A stretch of DNA of 64,000 nucleotides from Melioribacteraceae bacterium (GCA_028282005.1 JANQIV010000112.1:27436-91435), one strand, 5' to 3'; numbered from the stretch's first letter, positions 37,540 through 47,224 are shown. A program made the numbers and translations. Notes: generated by a model not told the origin, from the sequence alone.

Positions 37540-37659
37540 CGATCTGAATTAAAAGCACTCCCAAATAACAATCATCCCGGCCCAATTGTGTATGAGTTTT
37601 ACGCAAAGGAAATTTGGAAAAAATTAAAACCAATTATTGATACAGTATATGCAGAATGA
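37540..37659 (+). pseudogene. C-terminal fragment of a fourth SGNH gene
   Basis: An open stretch encoding SELKALPNNNHPGPIV, then YEFYAKEIWKKLKPIID and a stop at 37657, aligned to the last 40 codons of paralogue 3. The block V Asp is now Asn (NNNHPG), and no start or upstream part exists. Its end overlaps the start of the Wzt-like ATPase gene, which probably uses the ATG at 37649 inside it. Confidence 0.8.
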
Positions 37660-38884
37660 AATAGTTATAAAAGTTGAAAATATCTCAAAAAAATTCTGCA
37701 AAAATCTAAAGCAGTCTTTAAAGTATGCAGTTTTTGATATCGCTTCAGAATTTAGTTTTGGAGAAAACAATCAATCACTGAGAAAGGGTGAATTTTGGGC
37801 TCTTGATGATATCAGTTTTGAACTAAAAAAAGGAACTGCACTGGGTATAGTGGGTCCTAATGGTGCCGGGAAAAGTACATTATTGAAACTGCTAAACGGA
37901 ATGTTAAAACCTGATACCGGGACAATGAAAATAAACGGCAGCATCAATGCATTGTTTGAACTTGGAACAGGGTTCAGTCAAGTATTGACAGGCAGAGAAA
38001 ATATTTACATCAATGCAGCTGTATTCGGTTTTTCTAAAGAATACGTTGACAATGTTATTGACAAGATTATTGACTTTTCCGAAATTGAAGAGTTTATCGA
38101 CAGTCCGATAAAAAATTACAGTTCAGGAATGAAGGTAAGATTAGGTTACGCCATTGCTGCACAATTAAATCCGGATATTTTATTACTTGACGAAGTTTTT
38201 GCTGTTGGTGATACATCATTCCGAAGAAAATGTATCAAACACATGCAGTCATATCTTAAAAATTCCGGGACAATTCTTTTAGTATCTCATAATATTTATC
38301 TGCTGCAAAACGTTTGTAGTGAAGCCATTTTAATAGATAACGGTAAAATAGTTCATCAAGGTTCTTCTGTCGAGGTTGTAAACCGTTATCTTGAATCGCA
38401 AAAATCAAATGACAAGAACGATGTGTCAAAATCACTCAGCAATACAGAGCTAAATAAAAAAAATCCTGTCAGGATTGACAAAATAGAAATAGTGCCATTA
38501 AATAAAAAAAATATAAAGACGGGACATCCTGCGAAAATTTCTATAAGCTACACTTCTTTAATAGAAATAGAGAATATTTATTGGGGATTCAATATCTCTA
38601 CAGCTGATCAAACACAAGCACTAACAAGTGGAATAAGAGAAAATTCAGAATCGCCTATTAAGTTGACGAAAGGTAAGGGTGAATTGAATTGTACTATCAA
38701 AGATTTCTCTTTAATGGCCGGGACATATACTTTGACTGGAATTATAGGAGAGCTGGAAACAGGGACTAAACTTACCGAAACTTTAAGTATATATTTTACT
38801 GTCGAAAGCAATGCTTCAAAAAGGAATAACTTGATAATTCAGCGGGGAGCTTTTTTCGAGTCAGAAATATGTTGGGAAGATTAA
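37649..38884 (+). CDS. polysaccharide export ABC transporter ATPase with C-terminal glycan-binding domain (Wzt-like)
   Basis: A ~411-residue ATPase partner of the permease at 30520. Walker A is GPNGAGKST, the signature is YSSGMKVRL, Walker B is DILLLDEVF, and the H-loop is LVSHN. After residue ~250 there is a separate beta-rich domain (VRIDKIEIVPL, YWGFNIST, GTYTLTGIIGE), typical of Wzt proteins that read the non-reducing end of the O-antigen before export. I choose the ATG at 37649 over the TTG at 37637. The next gene starts immediately after the stop, so the two are coupled. Export is therefore probably gated by a terminal modification, for which the window offers many candidate enzymes. 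Confidence 0.92.
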   Translation: MQNEIVIKVENISKKFCKNLKQSLKYAVFDIASEFSFGENNQSLRKGEFWALDDISFELKKGTALGIVGPNGAGKSTLLKLLNGMLKPDTGTMKINGSINALFELGTGFSQVLTGRENIYINAAVFGFSKEYVDNVIDKIIDFSEIEEFIDSPIKNYSSGMKVRLGYAIAAQLNPDILLLDEVFAVGDTSFRRKCIKHMQSYLKNSGTILLVSHNIYLLQNVCSEAILIDNGKIVHQGSSVEVVNRYLESQKSNDKNDVSKSLSNTELNKKNPVRIDKIEIVPLNKKNIKTGHPAKISISYTSLIEIENIYWGFNISTADQTQALTSGIRENSESPIKLTKGKGELNCTIKDFSLMAGTYTLTGIIGELETGTKLTETLSIYFTVESNASKRNNLIIQRGAFFESEICWED

Positions 38885-39943
38885 TTGAAATTACAAAACA
38901 CTTTTAAATTGGTTTCTTCATTCTTTAAAATCATCAGATTCAATAATTGGTTTTATTCTAAAATTCCAATGTTATTATCCATTGCGTACTTAATGATTTC
39001 GATAACATATGCAGAAAATACTATAGAACTACATCTTCTCGCAAGTATTTTTATATCTATCTGTTCCTTAGCTGCATTTGGTTATTTAGTAAATGATTTA
39101 TCTGATATTACTTCAGATATGAAATCAAACAAAACAAATTTAATTGGGCAAATCTCGTTGGTCCCGAGATTAATATTACCCTTTGCTTTTTTATTATTAA
39201 GCTTTCTTCCATTAATTTGGAATCTGTACAACGTTGTCACAATTATAATTCTATTAAGCAATTTTATTTTAGCGTCTAATTACTCATTAAAACCGTTTAG
39301 ACTAAAAGAAAAAGGCTTGGTGGGAGTTTTAGCAGATGCACTGGGGGTACACACTCTTCCCGTAATATTTATAATAAGCGTCTTTTATGACAGTTATTTT
39401 ATAAGTTATCAAGAATCCATTGTAATATCGATTTTGATTCTCTGGGCAATAATAACAGGAATAAGAGGAATACTGCTGCACCAGATTTTGGATATTAAAA
39501 ATGACAAATTGAGTGATACAAAAACCTTTGCAACTAATGTAGGTATCATTGCAACTAAAAAAATTATTTCAAAATATATTTATCCCGCTGAGTTAGTAGT
39601 TTTTTTGATTTTACTAATATTTCTTTTTGACACTACCCCACAAGCTGGAGTGTTATTCATAATATATTTCCTATATGAAATTCTAAACTATGCTATAGTT
39701 CATAAAGAACAAATAAATCCTCTTCATGTTAAAAACAATTATATTCTACTACACTTCTTTTATGAAGTCTGGATGCCTCTAATTTTTTTAATCAGTTTAG
39801 TTTTTGCAGATACAATATTTTTGTATCTGCTCGGAGTGCATATAATTTTGTTTTACCCTGAATTAAAAAGGCAGTTTGAGAATTTTCTGCAGAATTTAAA
39901 AGAAATAACAAAATTGTTAGCTAGAAAAATAAAATTTTCATAA
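38885..39943 (+). CDS. UbiA-family prenyltransferase homologue
   Basis: A 352-residue polytopic membrane protein with about nine hydrophobic helices. Both Asp-rich metal/diphosphate motifs of UbiA enzymes are recognisable: YLVNDLSDITSD (residues ~68-78) and HQILDIKNDKLSD (~198-210). By family, UbiA proteins transfer an isoprenyl chain to an aromatic or sugar acceptor, and some act as terpene cyclases. The TTG start touches the stop of the Wzt gene. It is followed nine bases later by a terpene-cyclase-like gene. In decaprenyl-phosphoribose synthesis a UbiA enzyme links a lipid to a sugar phosphate, which would fit a glycan cluster, but this is inference. Confidence 0.85.
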   Translation: MKLQNTFKLVSSFFKIIRFNNWFYSKIPMLLSIAYLMISITYAENTIELHLLASIFISICSLAAFGYLVNDLSDITSDMKSNKTNLIGQISLVPRLILPFAFLLLSFLPLIWNLYNVVTIIILLSNFILASNYSLKPFRLKEKGLVGVLADALGVHTLPVIFIISVFYDSYFISYQESIVISILILWAIITGIRGILLHQILDIKNDKLSDTKTFATNVGIIATKKIISKYIYPAELVVFLILLIFLFDTTPQAGVLFIIYFLYEILNYAIVHKEQINPLHVKNNYILLHFFYEVWMPLIFLISLVFADTIFLYLLGVHIILFYPELKRQFENFLQNLKEITKLLARKIKFS

Positions 39944-39951
39944 ATCCTACA

Positions 39952-41028
39952 ATGGACGAAAAGACATCTTGTAATGATAAAATTGAAAAAATCATTACCT
40001 ATCTTCAAAAATCTCAACTCAGCAATGGAAGTTTCAGAACTCTTAGAAAGTTTACAAACACTGTAGGGAATTATGTAACTCCTTCAGAATTTGATGAATG
40101 GTATGAATTTGGGATGTGTACATTTTCTACTGCAAATATTTTATACCATTTAAGCAACATTGATCATCCTGTAGTTGATGTAATTAAAAAAAAAGCATCC
40201 GAGTTTTTATTAAATTCTATTGAAGGAGGGGTAGTACGATATGTACCCGCGCAATACAAAGAAATTGACTTTCCTGCTGACATTGATTGTACATGTCTGG
40301 CTCAAGCCGCTTTGAAATGTAACTGTTTTGATCATGACTTTAATTTGAAAATGATAATTAACAACGCAGATTCGGAAGGTAATTTTTTCACCTGGTTTGT
40401 GCCAAGGGCTAAACAAATAAATCCGCTCTCAAATTTTATTTGGTTATTAAAAGATTATAGAAAATGCAAATCGAAGATGAAAGAATACGGCTTCAGTTTA
40501 GAACTAAGAAAAAAAATTCATGAAGAGTATAAAACGTCAAAAGAACCCGCTATATTAGCAAATGTTTTGTTGGGTATTGGGGATGAAATAGACTTAAAAT
40601 ACTCTCGAAGACAATTAATTGATCTTCTCCTTTCGGATAATTTCACTATTCAGTATTACAAATCAAAACTGGATGTTTTTTTTCATACTGCAAGACTATA
40701 TAAAGCTGGTTTTTCAGATTTAGAGATTATTGCTAGTCACGCATTAAAATATATCAACAATAACCAAAAAAACGATGGCGAAGTTGAAAGCCCTTTTCAT
40801 ACTGCTGTTGCTGCACTTATTTTGATGTATTTTAATTTATTAAACACTGAAGAGTATAGAAAGTCTTTAAGCTATTGCATATCAAACGAGATGCATGAAA
40901 AAGGTTGGAAACCGTTTCATTATTTTAATGATCTTCACGGAATTTTTTATGACGGCAGTGCTGAAGTTACTGCAACTCTTTTTTTAGAGGCTATTTACAC
41001 TCAAAATAAAATTAATGAAAAACAATAA
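39952..41028 (+). CDS. terpene-cyclase/prenyltransferase-like alpha-toroid protein
   Basis: A 358-residue, mostly helical soluble protein with prenyltransferase/squalene-cyclase-type repeats: KIITYLQKSQLSNGSF at the start and NNQKNDGEVESPFHTAVAA and YDGSAEVTATLFLEAIY near the end. PADIDCTCLAQ (residues ~108-118) resembles the class II DxDD(T) motif with the last Asp replaced by Cys. There is no signal peptide. Its tight placement after the UbiA gene and overlap with the sulfotransferase gene (14 bp) argue for a joint pathway. It could be a catalytic cyclase, a lipid-binding partner or a carbohydrate-binding toroid. Function not known. Confidence 0.7.
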   Translation: MDEKTSCNDKIEKIITYLQKSQLSNGSFRTLRKFTNTVGNYVTPSEFDEWYEFGMCTFSTANILYHLSNIDHPVVDVIKKKASEFLLNSIEGGVVRYVPAQYKEIDFPADIDCTCLAQAALKCNCFDHDFNLKMIINNADSEGNFFTWFVPRAKQINPLSNFIWLLKDYRKCKSKMKEYGFSLELRKKIHEEYKTSKEPAILANVLLGIGDEIDLKYSRRQLIDLLLSDNFTIQYYKSKLDVFFHTARLYKAGFSDLEIIASHALKYINNNQKNDGEVESPFHTAVAALILMYFNLLNTEEYRKSLSYCISNEMHEKGWKPFHYFNDLHGIFYDGSAEVTATLFLEAIYTQNKINEKQ

Positions 41029-41956
41029 CATCAAATCGTTAATCCACATAGGTTTTGGGAAAGCAGGTTCTACTTTTATTCAAGATTGGTTCCGTAAACA
41101 TCCCGAATTGCTTTATGAATATTTTGAAGGAATTGCCGGATTCAGAAATGTAACGGAAATTTCTAAGTCGGTTATAGAAGGTAAGCTGGAAAAAATTAAA
41201 TACTTTGTTACCAGCGATGTTATGCTTTCAGCAGCTTGGAATACCTTCGACTGGAATTTTGCTCAAGGCGTATTTGAATTGAAAAGCATTTCAGGGGAAC
41301 AAATTAGAAGTCGTCAAACTGAAGTCTGTAAAACTATTTATGAAATTTTCCCCAGAAGTAAAATTTTAGTTATTACCAGGGGGTACTCAAGTATTTTAAA
41401 ATCCGCCTACTCGGAATACATCAAAGCGGGCGGTCATCTTGACTTTAAATCATTTTTAATAAACTGCGAGCATATTCTGCATTATTCTCTTGATATAAAT
41501 TACCTTGTTAATCTTTACTCAGAATATTTTGGCAAAGATAATGTTATTGTTATGCCTTTTGAATTTCTATGCGAAGATCAATATAAATTTATAAGTATCC
41601 TGGAAGGTAAACTCAATCTTACTCATGCTGAAATTGAATTAAGAAAGTTAAACCCGGCATTAAATGAAAAAGAAATTGTTGGCCTTCGCAGCTTTTCAAA
41701 GCAATTACTTGTTCCACTTACAAAAAAGTTACCTAATAAAATTGCAAAATATATTTACGCCCAATTTTATAAAAACCTGGGGAGATCAAAGCCTTTCAAA
41801 AAGTTTATAAAATTATTTAATGGAGTTTTTAACTCAACATCGGTAGAGCTTGTTTTTCCCGATGGCTACCTTGATCAATTTAGAGAAAAAGGAACTTCGC
41901 TAAAAGCTAACTCACTTTACAATGATTATTTAGAATCATATTTATTAAATGAATAA
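41015..41956 (+). CDS. sulfotransferase family protein, paralogue 2
   Basis: A 313-residue P-loop sulfotransferase-like protein, paralogous to that at 32660. It has the PAPS loop HIGFGKAGSTFIQDWF, a 3'-phosphate site ILVITRGYSSILKSAYSEY and the shared C-terminal FPDGYLDQF. The ATG start lies 14 bp inside the end of the toroid gene. Two such genes in one glycan cluster suggest sulfation at two positions or of two acceptors (sugar and lipid), but no acceptor can be read from the sequence. Confidence 0.8.
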   Translation: MKNNNIKSLIHIGFGKAGSTFIQDWFRKHPELLYEYFEGIAGFRNVTEISKSVIEGKLEKIKYFVTSDVMLSAAWNTFDWNFAQGVFELKSISGEQIRSRQTEVCKTIYEIFPRSKILVITRGYSSILKSAYSEYIKAGGHLDFKSFLINCEHILHYSLDINYLVNLYSEYFGKDNVIVMPFEFLCEDQYKFISILEGKLNLTHAEIELRKLNPALNEKEIVGLRSFSKQLLVPLTKKLPNKIAKYIYAQFYKNLGRSKPFKKFIKLFNGVFNSTSVELVFPDGYLDQFREKGTSLKANSLYNDYLESYLLNE

Positions 41957-42060
41957 AGACGGACAAGTGGTTACAATCAATTATATTTTCTTTTTTAGCT
42001 TTCTATTACCAATAAATGGAAAATCATTTAAAAAATATATGCCTCTTTGAAAGGGAATTT

Positions 42061-43383
42061 ATGATTACCAACAATAAAAAACCAAAATGCTATGCACCCT
42101 TTACTAGTATGCTTTTTGATCAACAAGGTAGAATTATGAGCTGCTATAGTAATTGTACTCACATACTTGGTACATACCCGAAAAACTCAATAAAGGAATG
42201 TTGGTTTGGTAATAAAGCAGAAGAATTGCGAAATGCCCTAAGCAACAATGACTATTCAAAAGGATGTTTTATATGTATGTATTTATCTAATATTAATGAT
42301 AACATAAGTTATTCATCGAGTTACAAACGTTATGATGAAAAAGTGAATTTTAATTTTACAAATAAAATTAAGAATCTTATTAAATATAAATCCAGTATTG
42401 GATACCCTAAAGAACTTTCATTTACAATTTCAAATACTTGTAACCTGGAATGCACAATGTGTGACGGTTACTTTTCATCGTCAATACGTTCCAATATTGA
42501 AAAATTGCCGAAATTTGAAAACCCATACGATGAAAATTTCTTTGAAGAATTAAAAGAATTTATTCCGGAATTGGAAACAGCTAAGTTTGGAGGTGGCGAA
42601 CCTTTTTTGTCAGACCAAAATTATAAAATATGGGATATGATCTATGAATTAAATCCGACAATTTCTTTAGAGGTTACAACCAACGGTACAATTCTTACTA
42701 ACCGTGTAAAAACATATTTGGAAAAACTTAATTTTAATCTTTTTGTATCTATCGATTCGATAGAAAAAGATAACTACGAAAAAATAAGAAAAAATGCATC
42801 GTTTGAGAATGTGATGAAAAATTTAGATTATTTTATAGATTATACAAATAATCGGAAAACTAATCTTTTTATAAATTGTTGTCCTATGCAGCAAAACTGG
42901 GATGAGATTCCAAACTTTGTAGAATTTTGTAATATGAAAAATATTTATATTTATTTTCCTGTTACTTACAAACCCATTGAATCATCACTAAGTACATTAA
43001 GTGCCGACAAGCTCGCTGAAATTATTAATTTTTGGTCTAAACAAAAACTATCTCAAAATAATGATATAGAAAAAAATAATTATACACAGTTTCAAAACTT
43101 AATAGAGTTAATTGAACACTGGAGAGAAGAAAGACTATCAGAGCAGAATATTTGGGGATCCTTAACTATTAATGAATTTCTAAATTGTAATCTTGAAGAA
43201 ATGCCTGAACGAAACATCAGGTACTATAGTTCTATTTTAGCTAGGAAAAAATCTAGTGAAAATATCCCCGAGCATTACAATTTATCAACCAAAGAATCTA
43301 TCGATAAAAATTTCAATCAAATTTCTTCCCAGCATTCTAAAAAACCGCCTGTCGATATAATAAAAGAAATGAAAAGGAAATAA
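42061..43383 (+). CDS. radical SAM protein with N-terminal SPASM-like cysteine cluster
   Basis: A ~440-residue radical SAM enzyme. The ATG at 42061 has a GGGA ribosome binding site and is preferred over the ATG at 42016. The N-terminal ~90 residues hold a SPASM/twitch-like pattern (CYAPFTSMLFDQQGRIMSC, then CFICM), so auxiliary iron-sulfur clusters are likely. The radical SAM motif is NTCNLECTMC, followed by KFGGGEPFLS, the GGE motif of this superfamily. The N-terminal position of the SPASM-like segment is typical of twitch-domain radical SAM proteins in glycan clusters. Substrate unknown. It lies 104 bases after the sulfotransferase gene. Confidence 0.85.
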   Translation: MITNNKKPKCYAPFTSMLFDQQGRIMSCYSNCTHILGTYPKNSIKECWFGNKAEELRNALSNNDYSKGCFICMYLSNINDNISYSSSYKRYDEKVNFNFTNKIKNLIKYKSSIGYPKELSFTISNTCNLECTMCDGYFSSSIRSNIEKLPKFENPYDENFFEELKEFIPELETAKFGGGEPFLSDQNYKIWDMIYELNPTISLEVTTNGTILTNRVKTYLEKLNFNLFVSIDSIEKDNYEKIRKNASFENVMKNLDYFIDYTNNRKTNLFINCCPMQQNWDEIPNFVEFCNMKNIYIYFPVTYKPIESSLSTLSADKLAEIINFWSKQKLSQNNDIEKNNYTQFQNLIELIEHWREERLSEQNIWGSLTINEFLNCNLEEMPERNIRYYSSILARKKSSENIPEHYNLSTKESIDKNFNQISSQHSKKPPVDIIKEMKRK

Positions 43384-43448
43384 AAAATAATAAAAGTATT
43401 TATTTACTCATCTCTTAATACTGTTCTCATTCATTTAACAAAAGCTCA

Positions 43449-45992
43449 ATGAAAGTTATAGTAAGCACTCCATATTGGTCGCTAAGCGGCGTAAATATAT
43501 TTTCTGCAAATCTTGTTAGAGGATTGATTGCCCGGGGAATCGATTCACATATTTTATTAACCGAACAAAATTCTTCGCTAGTTTCATTTTCGGAACCTCT
43601 TGCACCATTCCCAAATGATATACCCATTATTAATTTACCGTTAGTATATCCTGAAGACTGGCGTAACAGGTGGATTAGTATTTATGAATATCTGGAAAAT
43701 AATAAACCATGCGTCTATATCCCTAATCATGATTGGAGGCATTCAATTATAAGCCCTGCCCTTTCCAAAAGCGTTGCGGTAGTTGCCGTAGTCCATAGTG
43801 ATGATCCGCTTCATTATAACCATGTTGAAAGATTGGGAAAATATTGGAATGGTATTGTTACAACAAGTAAAACTATTGCAGAAAAAGTTGTAAAAATTGA
43901 TCCTAGTTTTGAACGTAAAATTTATAGAATCCCAATTGGTGTTCCAATCAAGAATTACAAAACAAATCGGTACCGGCAAAATGATGAACCCTTGAAGATA
44001 ATTTATCACGGCTGTATAAAAGAACATCAAAAAAGAATATTTGATATTATTAAAATTGCCCTAAGATTAAATGAAAAGGAACTCCCGTTCCACATTAATA
44101 TTATTGGAACAGGCCCCGATATTGATCGATTCAAGGAAAGAAGTGAGTGCTTAATTGAAAGCGGACACTTAAGTATTTCAGATCCACTACCACACGACGA
44201 AATTTTCAATAAACTAAAAGAGAATCATATTTATTTACTTACCTCAGAATTTGAAGGTATGCCAAACGCACTGATTGAAGCTATGTCTTTAGGGTGTGTC
44301 CCGATTGTCACTGACATTGAAAGCGGAATACCTGAATTGATTGAATCCGGTAAAAACGGTTACAAAATCCCGGTTGGCAATATTGATGAGTTTGTAACAG
44401 TAATCGAAAAGTTAAATAAAGATAAAGCCTTATTAAATAGAATTTCGGAAAAGGCTAGGCAATTTGTTATTGATCATGGATATACTGTTGAGAAAATGGT
44501 AGAAAATTATATCAAAGTCTTTAAAAAATCTTTAAGGAATAAAAGAAATATAGAACGGTCATACCATTATTTAAAGTTACCTCCTTCGAGATTAAACGGG
44601 ACTTCCATATTGCCAATCGAATATAAAGGCGGCATATTAGAGGTAAAACAATATCTTTATGATCATGAATTTAAAGTCAGAGCAAAACGAAGAGTAAAAG
44701 AAATAATCAAACTAAAAGCATTTCGCGAAGTTAAACCAAAACCCAAGCCTAAAACAAAATTTCATGATTATAAAGTAATTGCTGCTATTCCATCCAGTAG
44801 AGTAAGCGGAGTGGATGTTTTTTCAATTCATTTGGTACGAGGATTACTTAAAAAGGGGATCAATGCAGAGATAATTTTAACTGACCCCGATAACAAATCT
44901 TGTCATTATTTAGATCTTCCTAAAGACATACCGGTAAAACATTTACAGGTAAGATCGAATAGAAAAAATTGGAAAAAAAGATGGGCTGCGATGATTGATT
45001 ATCTTGAGAAAAATGCACCTTGTATTTACATCCCCAATTACGACTGGTATCATTCATGTGTAACACCGCAACTATCAAATAGTGTAAAAGTTATTGGCAT
45101 TGCACACAGTGATGAAGATCTTCATTACGAACATCTAGTTCGCCTCGGAGATTACTTTAATGCCGTTGTCGGAGTTAGCAAAACAATAACTGATCACTTA
45201 AAAAAAATAAAACCGGAGGTTTCTGATAGATTACATTTCATACCTTACGGCGTGAAAATTTCTTCCGGCTTTCAGCCAAGAAATAATGAAAATAGAAAAT
45301 TAATAAAAATAACTTACGCAGGCCGGATGCTTCAAAAGCAGAAGCGAATATTTGATATTGTCGAAATATTAAGATTGTTGAGCAATCGTTCAATTCCTTT
45401 TGAAATGACAATGGTTGGTGAAGGCAAGGATAAAGAAGAATTCAGAAACAGGTGCATAGAATATGGAGTGGATAAATTTATAAATTTCACCGGGGCTTTA
45501 CCCAATGCGGAAGTAGTAAAACGATTCTCAGAAAACGATATATTTATTCTTACTTCTGATTATGAAGGATTGCCGGTAAGCCTTCTTGAAGCAATGTCAC
45601 AAGGCTGCATTCCGATCGTATCCGATATTAAAAGCGGTATTCCCGAAGTAATTAATCACGGGATTAACGGATTTAAAGTTGAACCGGGTAACTTCAAAAA
45701 ATATGCTGACTATATTGAAGAACTCTATGTTAATCATTCATCAAGAAAGCAAATATCAATTGAAGCACACCAATCAATATTAAAAGCTAATTTTAGTGTT
45801 GAAGCCATGGTTGAAAGTTATACGGATTTATTACACAGGGTAATAAATGATAAGCTATATGTAAGACCTAAAAACAGAATACTACCGCCGCCAATGAAAA
45901 AAAAATTGAATTGGAAATCGTATATACATCCAACAATAAGAAAACAATTGAAGGGTTTCAAGAATAAAATTAAACTCGCTAAAGCTCTATGA
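43449..45992 (+). CDS. tandem double GT4 glycosyltransferase
   Basis: An 847-residue protein with two complete GT4 (GT-B) units joined by a basic linker. Unit 1 (1-375) opens MKVIVSTPYWSLSGVNIFSANL and has FEGMPNALIEAMSLGCVPIVTDIESGIPELI. Unit 2 (~438-800) opens YKVIAAIPSSRVSGVDVFSIHL and has YEGLPVSLLEAMSQGCIPIVSDIKSGIPEVI. Both keep the donor-binding Glu pair, so both may be active. It looks like an internal gene duplication. Such two-headed enzymes can build a disaccharide repeat processively. It overlaps the next gene by four bases. Confidence 0.9.
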   Translation: MKVIVSTPYWSLSGVNIFSANLVRGLIARGIDSHILLTEQNSSLVSFSEPLAPFPNDIPIINLPLVYPEDWRNRWISIYEYLENNKPCVYIPNHDWRHSIISPALSKSVAVVAVVHSDDPLHYNHVERLGKYWNGIVTTSKTIAEKVVKIDPSFERKIYRIPIGVPIKNYKTNRYRQNDEPLKIIYHGCIKEHQKRIFDIIKIALRLNEKELPFHINIIGTGPDIDRFKERSECLIESGHLSISDPLPHDEIFNKLKENHIYLLTSEFEGMPNALIEAMSLGCVPIVTDIESGIPELIESGKNGYKIPVGNIDEFVTVIEKLNKDKALLNRISEKARQFVIDHGYTVEKMVENYIKVFKKSLRNKRNIERSYHYLKLPPSRLNGTSILPIEYKGGILEVKQYLYDHEFKVRAKRRVKEIIKLKAFREVKPKPKPKTKFHDYKVIAAIPSSRVSGVDVFSIHLVRGLLKKGINAEIILTDPDNKSCHYLDLPKDIPVKHLQVRSNRKNWKKRWAAMIDYLEKNAPCIYIPNYDWYHSCVTPQLSNSVKVIGIAHSDEDLHYEHLVRLGDYFNAVVGVSKTITDHLKKIKPEVSDRLHFIPYGVKISSGFQPRNNENRKLIKITYAGRMLQKQKRIFDIVEILRLLSNRSIPFEMTMVGEGKDKEEFRNRCIEYGVDKFINFTGALPNAEVVKRFSENDIFILTSDYEGLPVSLLEAMSQGCIPIVSDIKSGIPEVINHGINGFKVEPGNFKKYADYIEELYVNHSSRKQISIEAHQSILKANFSVEAMVESYTDLLHRVINDKLYVRPKNRILPPPMKKKLNWKSYIHPTIRKQLKGFKNKIKLAKAL

Positions 45993-47221
45993 GAATTGCT
46001 TTCATTCTCCATTCTTTTCCTGTTGTATCTGAGACATTTATATTAGACCAAATTACAGGATTAATTGATCAGGGTTATGATATTGATATATATGCAAAGT
46101 ATAAATATGAAAGCGATCACCTTCATAGTGAAGTTGGGGAGTATAACTTAATAAGCAAAACGAAATTTGCTAACAAACTGCCTAAAAATAGAATCCTTCG
46201 TTTTCTTAAAGCATGTTTTTTAATTTCATTTTATTTCTGGAACAGGCCGAAGTTCATCATAAAATCCTTTAAAATATTGAATTACACTTCCTTAAAAGAA
46301 TTATTGAAAGCGCTTCACTTTGCAATATTATTTCTAGGTAAAAATAAATATGATATCATCCATTGCCATTTTGGGTATATGGGGAAGATTGGGATGATGT
46401 TAAGAGATATCGGCATTCTAAAAGGAAAACTCATAGTTTCATTTTATGGACACGACTTGTATACTCACTCACAGAAATATGGCAAAAATTTTTTTTCGAA
46501 TTTATTTGAAAAAGGTGACTGCTTTCTAGCTTTAAGCAAATCAATGAAAAAATTTCTAATGACAATGGGCTGCGTTGACAATAAAATACGAATTCATCAT
46601 CTCGGGGTAAATTGTAAAAAATTTGAGCCGGGCATAAACCTCAAAAAAAACAATCGGCAAATTAAAATATTATCTGTTGCAAGGCTCGTTCAGAAAAAGG
46701 GTATCGAGTATGCAGTCAAAGCATTTGGCGAATTGAATTCAAAATATAGAAATATTGTTTATTATATAATTGGCGACGGTCCTTTGAGAAATGAACTAGA
46801 AAAATTAGTTGATAGGCTGAAGTTGAGTAGTAAAATTAAGTTTATAGGTTATCAAAAACGCAACTCTGTATTAGATCATTTTAGAGATACTGATATTTTT
46901 TTAGCACCAAGTATTGTCTCTGATAATGGGGATAAAGAGGGGACGCCTGTTGTTATTCTTGAAGCACAGGCTATGTCCATTCCGGTGGTTGCAACGCGAC
47001 ACAGCGGTATTCCGGAGACAATTATTGAAGATAATTCAGGATTCATTATTGAGGAAAGAAATATCAAAGAAATGGTAAAGAAAATATCTTTTTTAATCGA
47101 TAATCCTTCGGAACGGAAAAATATGGGGCAAATTGGGCGTTCCTTTATGATAAATAATTTTGGCATAGATGAACTAAATAAAAAACTTACAGATATTTAC
47201 CACAGTTTGACGGAAAGCTAG
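45989..47221 (+). CDS. glycosyltransferase family 4
   Basis: A 410-residue GT-B glycosyltransferase resembling WcaL/amylovoran-type enzymes. Its N-terminus is IAFILHSFPVVSETFILDQI, which is typical of that subgroup. KLIVSFYGHDL and LALSKSMKKFL follow, then the donor domain ILSVARLVQKKGIEYAVKAF and TPVVILEAQAMSIPVVATRHSGIPE with the EX7E-type pair. The start ATG overlaps the previous stop. It acts at the cytoplasmic membrane face on lipid-linked glycan. Donor unknown. Confidence 0.9.
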   Translation: MRIAFILHSFPVVSETFILDQITGLIDQGYDIDIYAKYKYESDHLHSEVGEYNLISKTKFANKLPKNRILRFLKACFLISFYFWNRPKFIIKSFKILNYTSLKELLKALHFAILFLGKNKYDIIHCHFGYMGKIGMMLRDIGILKGKLIVSFYGHDLYTHSQKYGKNFFSNLFEKGDCFLALSKSMKKFLMTMGCVDNKIRIHHLGVNCKKFEPGINLKKNNRQIKILSVARLVQKKGIEYAVKAFGELNSKYRNIVYYIIGDGPLRNELEKLVDRLKLSSKIKFIGYQKRNSVLDHFRDTDIFLAPSIVSDNGDKEGTPVVILEAQAMSIPVVATRHSGIPETIIEDNSGFIIEERNIKEMVKKISFLIDNPSERKNMGQIGRSFMINNFGIDELNKKLTDIYHSLTES

Positions 47222-47224
47222 AAT

